Part shown: positions 6,063 through 12,179 of the stretch, in pieces
Numbering within the stretch: the first letter of the stretch is position 1
Layout of the letters: every line of letters begins with the position of its first letter
Assembly: GCA_050010575.1 (NCBI GenBank)
Contig: JBEKKU010000033.1
Coordinates: 1-18,541 of the forward strand
From: Palsa-1188 sp050010575
GTDB lineage: Bacteria; Bacillota; DSM-12270; Thermacetogeniales; Thermacetogeniaceae
Reading direction: 5' to 3'
DNA length: 18,541 bases
The notes under the pieces: generated by a model
The model's database searches: none
What the model was told of the DNA's origin: nothing
The model's input: the letters and a program-made list of their open reading frames with translations, nothing else
Program-made: the position numbers and the translations under genes

Positions 6063-7797
6063 ATTGCAGCTCTCCCTCTCCCAGTTGTGAATTATAAATA
6101 TCCTGGTAGATCTCGCTGGTTTTCATCAATTGTTCATGGGCGCCGATGGAGTCGATCATGCCATCATTCAGGACGATGATCTTATCGGCATGGAGCACGG
6201 AGGTGATCCGCTGGGCAATCACGAAACGGGTGGTATCCTGCAGAACCATGCTTAAAGCCTGCTGGATCTTGGACTCGGTGGTCAGGTCGACGGCGCTGGT
6301 GCTGTCATCCAGGATCAGGATCCGGGGCTTGATTAAAATGGCTCTGGCAATAGCTAGCCGCTGCTTCTGCCCGCCGGACAGGTTCACGCCCCGCTGTCCC
6401 AACTGTGTGTCGTAGCCATCCGGTAGCCCGTCAATGAATTCGTGGGCCTGGGCGACCCTGGCTGCGGCGATCACTTCTTCGTCGGAGGCCTCCGGTCTCC
6501 CGAAGCGAATGTTATCCCTAACGGTGCCCGAGAACAGGATAGCCTGCTGTAGGCAGATACCGATGCCGCGGCGCAGGTCCTCACTCCGGTAATCCCGGAC
6601 GTCGATCCCGTCGACCAGGATTTGGCCGGCCAACACGTCGTACAGCCGCGGAATCAACTGCACCAGGCTGGACTTGCCCGAACCGGTGGCGCCGAGGATG
6701 GCTACAGTCTCGCCTGGCCTGGCGGTGAAGCTGATATCTTTCAGGACGGGAGCCTCGGCCCTCCCGTTGTAGCCGAAGGTCACGTGATCGAAGGCAACCT
6801 CACCCCGGATCTCCTGCTGCACGGTCTGCTCCTTGTCCATAATGTCCGGCCTGGCCTCCAGCACGTTGACGATGCGGTCTGCCGAAGCCTGGGCCCTAGA
6901 GATGAACATCAGAATGAAGGCTACCATCATCAACGAGAACAGCAGCATCAGTAAATAGTTGATGAAGGCCATGATCTTGCCCACCTCCAGGGTGCCGCCG
7001 ATCACCTGCAGGCCTCCGAACCAGATCACTGCCACGACGCCCAGGTTCATGCTGATCATCATGAATGGCATGAGCAGGGCGATGGTCTTAGACGCCCTGA
7101 CGGTGGTGTTCGTCAGGTCGTCGTTGCCCCGGTGAAATTTATCGATCTCGTAATCCGACCTCACAAAGGCCTTGACCAGTCTGATGCCGGACAGGTTTTC
7201 CTGGACGATGGTGTTCAGGTTGTCCAGCCGGCCCTGCACCTGTTTGAACATCGGGTAGGCCTTTCTGGTCAGATACAGCAGCACGGCCATCAATGACGGC
7301 ACCAGGGCGAAAAAGATCAACGACAGCCTGGGGCTGATCAACACCGACAGCACCACGCTCCCGACGATCTGCATCGGCACCCGGGCCAGGATCCGCAGGG
7401 ACATCATGACGATCGTCTGGATCTGGGTCACGTCGTTGGTCAGTACCGTGATCAGGTGTCCGGTATTCAACTGGTCGAGGTTCTTAAAGGATAGGGATTG
7501 GATCTGGGTAAACAGTTCGTCGCGGAGATCGGTGCTCAGGCCAAGAGAGGCGATGGTGGAAAAATAGATGCTGCCCAGACCGCAGCCCAGGCTGACCAGG
7601 GCCAGGGCGATCATCAACTCACCGCTATGGATGACGTAGCCCAGATTCCTGGATACGATGCCGATGTCGACCACGTTCTGCATCAGCTTCGGCTGCGAGA
7701 GGTCTGCGGCCACCCCCAGGATCATCAGCAGGGGCGCCAGGATGGCTGCTACCCGGTATGGTTGCAGATATTTCAGGATCTTCGTGAAAGCGTGCAT
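6055..7797 (-). CDS. ABC exporter half-transporter, degenerate-ATPase subunit (BmrC/TM287-like)
   Basis: 580 residues from ATG at 7797, which has AAGGAG eight bases upstream; a longer open frame to 8016 has no ribosome site and would run through the terminator of the upstream operon. The membrane domain covers about 15-300. The nucleotide-binding domain has Walker A GATGSGKSS (369-377), signature LSGGQ (473-477) and Walker B ILILD followed by Asp498 where the catalytic Glu normally stands. The H-loop reads IAQR, with Gln529 replacing His. Loss of Glu and His in this subunit, paired with the LSHGQ signature of the partner, gives one degenerate and one working ATP site, as known for TM287/288 and BmrCD. 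It is first in the two-gene operon. The region in front (7798-7961) has an A/T-rich tract and two candidate XRE operators. Confidence 0.92.
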   Translation of the reverse strand: MHAFTKILKYLQPYRVAAILAPLLMILGVAADLSQPKLMQNVVDIGIVSRNLGYVIHSGELMIALALVSLGCGLGSIYFSTIASLGLSTDLRDELFTQIQSLSFKNLDQLNTGHLITVLTNDVTQIQTIVMMSLRILARVPMQIVGSVVLSVLISPRLSLIFFALVPSLMAVLLYLTRKAYPMFKQVQGRLDNLNTIVQENLSGIRLVKAFVRSDYEIDKFHRGNDDLTNTTVRASKTIALLMPFMMISMNLGVVAVIWFGGLQVIGGTLEVGKIMAFINYLLMLLFSLMMVAFILMFISRAQASADRIVNVLEARPDIMDKEQTVQQEIRGEVAFDHVTFGYNGRAEAPVLKDISFTARPGETVAILGATGSGKSSLVQLIPRLYDVLAGQILVDGIDVRDYRSEDLRRGIGICLQQAILFSGTVRDNIRFGRPEASDEEVIAAARVAQAHEFIDGLPDGYDTQLGQRGVNLSGGQKQRLAIARAILIKPRILILDDSTSAVDLTTESKIQQALSMVLQDTTRFVIAQRITSVLHADKIIVLNDGMIDSIGAHEQLMKTSEIYQDIYNSQLGEGELQYA

Positions 7798-7922
7798 GAC
7801 TAGTGCTCCTTCTCTATGAGTACCCGGTCGTCTTGGCACTAATATTCCCCTGGCTATGTATATTAAATATATCCCCTTCGCTATCCTGCCAGCAGGGCTG
7901 GCGGCAGGTGAGCAGGCTGTAA

Positions 7923-7934
7923 TGTCTGCAAACA
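7923..7934 (+). promoter_or_regulatory. Candidate operator O4: TGTC-TGCA-AACA, near-copy of O1
   Basis: Differs from the 12-bp palindrome of O1 (4048-4059) at a single base (A for G). Its centre is 18 bp from the centre of O3. Weaker evidence than the other three sites, because one half-site is imperfect and the ATG flank is absent. Confidence 0.35.
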
Positions 7935-7940
7935 ACGTTC

Positions 7941-7955
7941 TGTCCATTGACAATG
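7941..7955 (+). promoter_or_regulatory. Candidate operator O3: TGTC-CATT-GACAATG
   Basis: Third exact match to TGTC-N4-GACAATG, in the same orientation as O1 and O2 but in front of the exporter operon, about 145 bp upstream of its start codon. It lies just beyond the terminator of the preceding operon, so it most naturally serves the exporter genes. Confidence 0.5.
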
Positions 7956-7961
7956 CGTGGA

Positions 7962-8014
7962 TAAAAAAAGGCAACCCGTAGCCCGCGATCTGGAACCGGC
8001 AGGACCCGGGTTGC
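7962..8014 (-). terminator. Rho-independent terminator of the DUF2089/SHOCT operon
   Basis: Read on the minus strand, GCAACCCG (8007-8014) pairs perfectly with CGGGTTGC (7971-7978), with a 28-base interior that can fold further, and C then seven Ts follow (7963-7970). It starts 15 bp after the stop codon of the gene at 8029-8451. It separates that operon from the ABC exporter. Confidence 0.8.
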
Positions 8015-8028
8015 AAACCGAGCTGATG

Positions 8029-8451
8029 TTATTCCAACCAGATCTCAACCTTCTTGCCTGAATTTTCATCGGTCGCTTCTACTATTTTTCCTTCGACATG
8101 CTCATCGATATTCTCTACATCAAAGAAGACGTTTTTAAATTTCCGGGATAGGGATTTCCCTATCTTCGCTCTCCACTTGAGCAGGCCGATGGGCAGGCTG
8201 AGGTTGACCAGCAACTGCTCGGTCTTGCTGTCCGCTACCCTGATCCGCAGCATCCGCCCTTTTTCTCCCCATTCCCCACGCGGGTGCTCTCCCCAATGTG
8301 GATGATGAAGGAACCATTCCCAGCGGGGATAGGCGCTCTCCCCTTTACCCGTTCCGCCGCTGCCCAGGGCCTCCAACAGGGACGCGCCCTCTTGAGGGGT
8401 GATCTTGCCCGACGCAATCATATCCAGAACCTTCATCTGTTCTTCTTGCAT
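8029..8451 (-). CDS. Small SHOCT-like domain protein, partner of the DUF2089 regulator
   Basis: 140 residues. The N-terminus has a short helical motif (VLDMIASGKITPQEGASLLE, about 8-27) of the SHOCT-like/YvlB N-terminal type, then a His/Trp/Gly-rich linker (about 35-63). A C-terminal beta-like region (RMLRIRVADS, then VNLSLPIGLL) resembles the start of YvlB/DUF4097-type domains, and the protein ends in a charged segment. There is no signal peptide and no membrane segment. ATG at 8451 has GGGAGGT seven bases upstream. It lies 29 bp after the DUF2089 gene and is followed by a strong terminator, so the two form a complete operon. The DUF2089 protein ends in a very similar helical motif, which suggests that the two proteins bind each other or a common partner. 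Function unknown. Confidence 0.75.
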   Translation of the reverse strand: MQEEQMKVLDMIASGKITPQEGASLLEALGSGGTGKGESAYPRWEWFLHHPHWGEHPRGEWGEKGRMLRIRVADSKTEQLLVNLSLPIGLLKWRAKIGKSLSRKFKNVFFDVENIDEHVEGKIVEATDENSGKKVEIWLE

Positions 8452-8480
8452 ACGTACGACCTCCCAGTCTGTTTTTTTAC

Positions 8481-8855
8481 TTATATCTGTTTCAACAATT
8501 TGGCGGCCTCATCCGCCGTCAGTTCCCCCCTGTCCAGGGCTTCCAAAACATCGTTGCGGTGCTGGCTGAAATCCTCGACGGACATTTCGGACTGGTAACC
8601 CAGTGCTTCCAGGACACTGTCCAGGCGGCTGCGTACTGTCGGATACGAGATGCCCAGTTCGCGTTCCACCTCCTTGATGTTTCCCCGGCTCTTCAGAAAG
8701 ACTTCCACAAAAACCTGCTGTTCCTGGCTGAGCTGGCAGAACCTGCAGGTGTCAAAGCGTCCCTCCAGCGTGGAATCACAGGAATCGCAGTGCAGTCGGG
8801 TAACATCCATCCTGCTTCCGCAAATCGGACATCGTCCCAGCATCGGCCTACCCAA
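8481..8855 (-). CDS. DUF2089 family zinc-ribbon / HTH protein
   Basis: 124 residues from the preferred TTG start at 8855. Zinc-ribbon cysteines are visible as CPIC (9-12), CDSC (23-26) and CRFC (37-40). The core (FVEVFLKSRGNIKEVEREL, then GISYPTVRSRL) is the DUF2089 hallmark and resembles a sigma-region-4-like HTH, so a DNA-binding regulator is likely. The C-terminus (VLEALDRGELTADEAAKLLK) is a SHOCT-like helical motif nearly repeated in the next gene's product. Start choice: an ATG at 8864 directly abuts the AAAGG ribosome site, whereas TTG at 8855 is nine bases from AAAGG and gives the usual short lead before the first Cys. The 69-bp nearly pure A/T tract upstream probably holds the promoter. 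Family certain; target genes unknown. Confidence 0.85.
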   Translation of the reverse strand: MGRPMLGRCPICGSRMDVTRLHCDSCDSTLEGRFDTCRFCQLSQEQQVFVEVFLKSRGNIKEVERELGISYPTVRSRLDSVLEALGYQSEMSVEDFSQHRNDVLEALDRGELTADEAAKLLKQI

Positions 8856-9200
8856 AAAAACCATCCTTTCGTTACGGTATAATGTTGGATGTAAATATAA
8901 TAAATAATAATATTACAATAATCAATATTATTATTAATATAATTAATATAAATAAATATTGTCTCGGGTTTGGTGCTGATCACAAGGCAAGTCTTGCCGC
9001 TGAGATCAACTGCAGTTCTTTGGGGAATGCGCATTGATACCACAAAGCGGCATGGTGCGATCGTGATCTGATGGCAGCTTGGAATCTTGGCGGTAGACTG
9101 GCGAAACACTCGGTGTTAAATTACAATAGAAGCATGGCGTTATCGTGCAGCGGCCACGATCCGGTATGATCTTACTGGTTCAGAGAGCAATGGGGAGAGT
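8856..9200. other. 345-bp divergent intergenic region with an extreme A/T tract
   Basis: Lies between the divergent DUF2089 and YitT genes. In 8892-8960, 67 of 69 bases are A or T; inside it AATAATAATATT (8903-8914) and AATATTATTATT (8924-8935) form a perfect 12-bp inverted repeat with a nine-base loop. Farther right are the short palindrome-like GGCAAG-T-CTTGCC (8986-8998), AACTGCAGTT near 9010, and a hairpin ATCGTG-N7-CACGAT (9142-9160) before the YitT gene. TACAAT (9122-9127) is a possible plus-strand -10 without a good -35. No gene is supported. Confidence 0.65.
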
Positions 9201-10088
9201 ATGAAGCGGATGGCTGGATTTAGCTGGCGCGCCGTCAAAAAAAGAGTACTGCCGTTTATCGTCCGGCTGTTAGCCATCAGCGTTGGGGCGGTGATCCTGG
9301 CGTTCTCTTACAATGCCCTGGTCATCCCGAACGGGCTGCTGTCCGGTGGGATTACCGGGATCGCCCTGATCGGCAACTACCTGCTGGGCATTCCCTTTTA
9401 TATGTGCGTCATGGTGCTGAACATTCCCGTTTTCCTGTTTGGCTTGAAGGAATTGAGCTGGAAGTTCATCATTTACAGCCTGATCGGTACTGCCGCCATG
9501 GTCATAGCCCTGCCATTGATTAAACCGTATACCCCCACGCCGAAACTGGACCTGTTCTTGGCAGCCGTCTTCTCCGGCGCTATCGGGGGGATCGGGGAGG
9601 GAATCATTCTAAAATATGGGGCTTCCACCGGGGGTACGGACATCCTCTCCATCATCGCCAAGAAGCGCTGGAATATCTCTGTGGGGGCTTTCTCCTTTTA
9701 CTGCAACCTGGTCGTCATTCTGGCATCCTTCTTCTTATTCGACCCCAAGATCGCTCTGTACACTATTGTCAGCGTGTGGGTGGGAGGCAAGTCTGTCGAT
9801 ATGGTGATCGAAGGCCTGAACAGCAACAAGTCTGTGATGATCATCTCTGAACAGAGCGGCGAGATTGCCGATCGGATCATGAACGAGGTCAGCCGGGGGG
9901 TCACCTTCCTGGAGGGGCGGGGTGCCTATTCCGGCGATCCCAAGAAGGTAATCAACTGTGTGGTCAACCATTATGAGATCCCCAGGGTGAAGGAGATTGT
10001 CCTGGACGTCGACCCCAAGGCATTCATGTTCGTCACCGAGACTGTGGAGGTCTCCGGCAAGGGATTCTCGCTGCCATCCAACGGTTAG
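9201..10088 (+). CDS. YitT family membrane protein (DUF161 plus DUF2179)
   Basis: 295 residues, the typical YitT length. The N-terminal two thirds hold several hydrophobic helices (about 17-38, 46-64, 70-82, 89-105, 115-135, 165-180) with family signatures NALVIPNGLLSGGITGIAL (38-56) and YGASTGGTDIL. The C-terminal third (about 210-290) is the soluble DUF2179 domain, seen in GVTFLEGRGAYSG and in DPKAFMFVTE. These are polytopic inner-membrane proteins of unknown transport or sensing role. ATG at 9201 has GGGGAG only three bases away; a second ATG at 9210 is about 12 bases from it, so a start three codons later is possible. It is probably transcribed alone and converges on the GIY-YIG gene. Confidence 0.9.
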   Translation: MKRMAGFSWRAVKKRVLPFIVRLLAISVGAVILAFSYNALVIPNGLLSGGITGIALIGNYLLGIPFYMCVMVLNIPVFLFGLKELSWKFIIYSLIGTAAMVIALPLIKPYTPTPKLDLFLAAVFSGAIGGIGEGIILKYGASTGGTDILSIIAKKRWNISVGAFSFYCNLVVILASFFLFDPKIALYTIVSVWVGGKSVDMVIEGLNSNKSVMIISEQSGEIADRIMNEVSRGVTFLEGRGAYSGDPKKVINCVVNHYEIPRVKEIVLDVDPKAFMFVTETVEVSGKGFSLPSNG

Positions 10089-10171
10089 TTCCGGCAAGCT
10101 GTCCGGTAGAAAACGAATCTAAATGTCAGGCTTAAGCCGGCGAATCCGGTAGGACGACCCGATCGAGATCG

Positions 10172-10399
10172 TCACTGCCCGGTGATCAGGAGTTCCTTCC
10201 GGGATTTGGGCAGTTTCTTGATCTCCAGTTCCCTTTTCAAAGCAGCGCTGCAACTGCCGCACTCTTCGGTGTAGACCAGTGACAGCGGCCCCCGGCCCCT
10301 GGTGTACTTGGCGCCCCGGCCTTCCCGGTGGGCGGCCAGTCTGGCTTCCAGGTCATCCGTCCATCCGGTATAGAGCGCCCCATCGCCGCACCTGATCAT
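10172..10399 (-). CDS. GIY-YIG domain protein (UPF0213-like), start uncertain
   Basis: 75 residues from ATG at 10399. The domain is clear: YTGWTDDLEARLAAH (with the catalytic Arg), GAKYTRGRGPLSLVY, and ALKRELEIKKL with the metal-binding Glu. It matches the small stand-alone GIY-YIG (UPF0213/YhbQ-like) proteins, putative nucleases of poorly known role. However, the first motif strand (the Y-x-Y of GIY) is encoded in frame just upstream as SAYYVY before the Met, and that frame is open back to a TAG near 10451 without any ATG, GTG or TTG. A GTG in the neighbouring frame suggests a frameshift or sequence error in an A-rich run; a rare start codon is the alternative. As drawn the protein would lack a motif residue. 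It converges on the YitT gene. Confidence 0.75.
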   Translation of the reverse strand: MIRCGDGALYTGWTDDLEARLAAHREGRGAKYTRGRGPLSLVYTEECGSCSAALKRELEIKKLPKSRKELLITGQ

Positions 10400-10550
10400 A
10401 TAGACATAGTAGGCGCTTTTCTTCTGTATTTCTTCCGCCCCCGTTTTCCACTATCGTAGCACATAAAATGTCGCTTACGCAGTGTCTGAAGACGAAAACA
10501 ATTTCTGAGGGGATCCCGGATAAAATAAATAACTATAAGAGGGGAAGCCT

Positions 10551-11219
10551 GTGACTGAGAAGATTGACCTGGCTTCGTATATCGATCATACTAACCTGAA
10601 GCCGACTGCCACCGGCGAGGAGATCGGGTTGCTCTGCGCAGAGGCGCGCCAGTATCATTTCGCCTCGGTCTGCATCAACCCTTGCCACGCTGTGGCCGCG
10701 AAAAAGATGCTCCTGGGGTCGGGCGTGAAAGTGGCGGTAGTGATCGGCTTTCCCCTGGGCGCCACCACCACCCTTGCCAAGGCCTTTGAAGCCCGCCAGG
10801 CGGTTGCAGGTGGCGCCGATGAACTCGACATGGTGATCAACATCGGGGCCTTGAAGGAGGGGCGCGACTCCTTCGTGGAGGAGGATATCCGGGCGGTGGT
10901 CGAGGCCGCAGGTCCGGCGGTGGTCAAGGCGATCATCGAAACCTGCTACCTGACTGATGAGCAGATCGTGCGCGCCTGCAAGCTGGCAGTCAGGGCGGGG
11001 GCGGGTTTCGTCAAGACCTCCACCGGTTTCGGGCCGGACGGCGCCAGGGTGGAACACGTGCGGTTGATGCGGGCGGTGGTCGGGCCGGAGATTGGCGTCA
11101 AGGCCTCCGGCGGCATCCGAACCTGCCAGGAAGCCGTGGCCATGATCGCCGCCGGGGCTAATCGCATCGGCGCCAGTGCCAGCATCGCCATCATTCGGGA
11201 AGCAGGAGGGGAGGCGTGA
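10551..11219 (+). CDS. deoC: Deoxyribose-phosphate aldolase
   Basis: 222 residues, the normal length for bacterial DeoC. It splits 2-deoxyribose 5-phosphate into glyceraldehyde 3-phosphate and acetaldehyde in deoxynucleoside catabolism, in the cytoplasm. Visible signatures are YIDHTNLKP (10-18), ELDMVINIG with Asp93, the Schiff-base Lys155 in GFVKTSTGF, and Lys184 in VKASGGIR, the usual second catalytic lysine. The start is GTG at 10551 with AGAGGGG six bases upstream. No phosphopentomutase or nucleoside phosphorylase gene is beside it; the next gene on the strand, an inositol-monophosphatase-type enzyme, begins 107 bp downstream. Assignment is firm. Confidence 0.96.
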   Translation: MTEKIDLASYIDHTNLKPTATGEEIGLLCAEARQYHFASVCINPCHAVAAKKMLLGSGVKVAVVIGFPLGATTTLAKAFEARQAVAGGADELDMVINIGALKEGRDSFVEEDIRAVVEAAGPAVVKAIIETCYLTDEQIVRACKLAVRAGAGFVKTSTGFGPDGARVEHVRLMRAVVGPEIGVKASGGIRTCQEAVAMIAAGANRIGASASIAIIREAGGEA

Positions 11220-11326
11220 TTGCCAACAGGCTGACCAGGGAAGTGATTTGTGTCAGGCAGAACTGCCTGGGAACCGGCAGTCGGTATTTAAAACAAAATA
11301 TACCGAATACACCGAAAGGATCGGAA

Positions 11327-12127
11327 ATGGAAAAGAGGCTGGAACAGGTAATCGCGTTGGTCAAAGAGGTCGGCGCCATACAGATTGCCAACTGCGAAAA
11401 CAAGCATCAGATTGTCAAGAAATCCACCCAGTTTGACCTGGTCACGGAGGTGGATAAACTTTCAGAAAAAATGATCATCGATTTTATCGGCGCCCGCTAT
11501 CCCGAAGATTCCATCCTGGCTGAAGAGAGCGGCCAGATGGACGGGCGATCGGAGTATATCTGGGTGGTTGATCCCCTTGACGGGACGACCAATTACACCC
11601 ACCGGTTTCCCGTCTACTCCATTTCTATCGGGTTGCAGAGGGGCGATGAGGCCGTGCTGGGTGTTGTCTACGCTCCCGTGTTGGACGAGCTTTTCCATGC
11701 GGTCCGCGGCCGGGGAGCTTTTTTAAACGGTCAGTCGATCGTGGTGTCAAGCTGTGCCAATTTGGAGGATTCTCTGCTCGGCACCGGTTTCCCCTATGAC
11801 CGCAGCGGCCTTGATAATAATCTGTTGCAATTTAACCATTTCTGCCCCCTGGTTCAGGGTATCAGGCGGACCGGAAGTGCTGCTTACGACCTGTGCTGTG
11901 TGGCTGCGGGGAGATTTGACGGCTTCTGGGAATACCAGCTGCACCCGTGGGATGTGGCGGCAGCGACCCTGATCGTCGAAGAGGCCGGCGGATCGGTGCT
12001 ATATTTGTCCAGGGAGGGTTTGGATGTGTCCCTGGCAGCAGGCAACAGGCTGATCTGCGACCAAATTTGGATGGAACTTCAGAAGACTGCTGGCGTGTTA
12101 CCGGCTAGCGATCTGGTCAAGCTATAA
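11327..12127 (+). CDS. Inositol monophosphatase family protein (SuhB-like)
   Basis: 266 residues, the standard family length. Metal-binding motifs are Glu67 in LAEES, DPLDGTTN (82-89) and Asp209 in PWDVAAA, followed by EEAGG. The fold hydrolyses phosphate monoesters such as inositol 1-phosphate; related enzymes act on fructose 1,6-bisphosphate, PAP or histidinol phosphate, so the substrate is not settled. The start is ATG at 11327 with AAAGGA six bases upstream. An in-frame GTG at 11216, overlapping the deoC stop, would add 37 residues with no family match and no proper ribosome site, so I reject it. A small hairpin (CAGGCA-GAAC-TGCCTG, 11254-11269) lies between deoC and this gene. Likely same transcript as deoC. 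Confidence 0.9.
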   Translation: MEKRLEQVIALVKEVGAIQIANCENKHQIVKKSTQFDLVTEVDKLSEKMIIDFIGARYPEDSILAEESGQMDGRSEYIWVVDPLDGTTNYTHRFPVYSISIGLQRGDEAVLGVVYAPVLDELFHAVRGRGAFLNGQSIVVSSCANLEDSLLGTGFPYDRSGLDNNLLQFNHFCPLVQGIRRTGSAAYDLCCVAAGRFDGFWEYQLHPWDVAAATLIVEEAGGSVLYLSREGLDVSLAAGNRLICDQIWMELQKTAGVLPASDLVKL

Positions 12128-12141
12128 TTTCAGAGCAGGAG

Positions 12142-12167
12142 GCCGGCGAGGCTGTTTGCCTGCCGGC
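12142..12167. terminator. Hairpin between convergent genes, possible terminator
   Basis: GCCGGC (12142-12147) pairs with GCCGGC (12162-12167), and the inner GGC pairs with GCC around a TGTTT loop. It sits between the phosphatase stop (12127) and the stop of the convergent UbiB-family gene (12180). There is no T-run on either side, so termination is only suggested by position and stem strength. Confidence 0.4.
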
Positions 12168-12179
12168 AGCCGCAAGCTG

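Larger units (their letters stand above)
7798..7961 (-). promoter_or_regulatory. Control region of the ABC exporter operon
   Basis: Between the exporter start and the terminator of the upstream operon. On the minus strand an A/T-rich tract (TATATTTAATATACA, 7857-7871) offers -10 candidates, but no -35 close to consensus lies at proper distance, which would fit dependence on an activator or an unusual promoter. CCTGCC (7885-7890) and GGCAGG (7903-7908) form a hairpin between the tract and the candidate operators at 7923 and 7941. The exact promoter is not resolved. Confidence 0.4.

Noticed and set aside
10483..10494. TGTC-TGAA-GACG before deoC as another XRE operator
   Set aside because: One half-site is imperfect, the ATG flank is missing and deoC is far from the regulator; likely chance.
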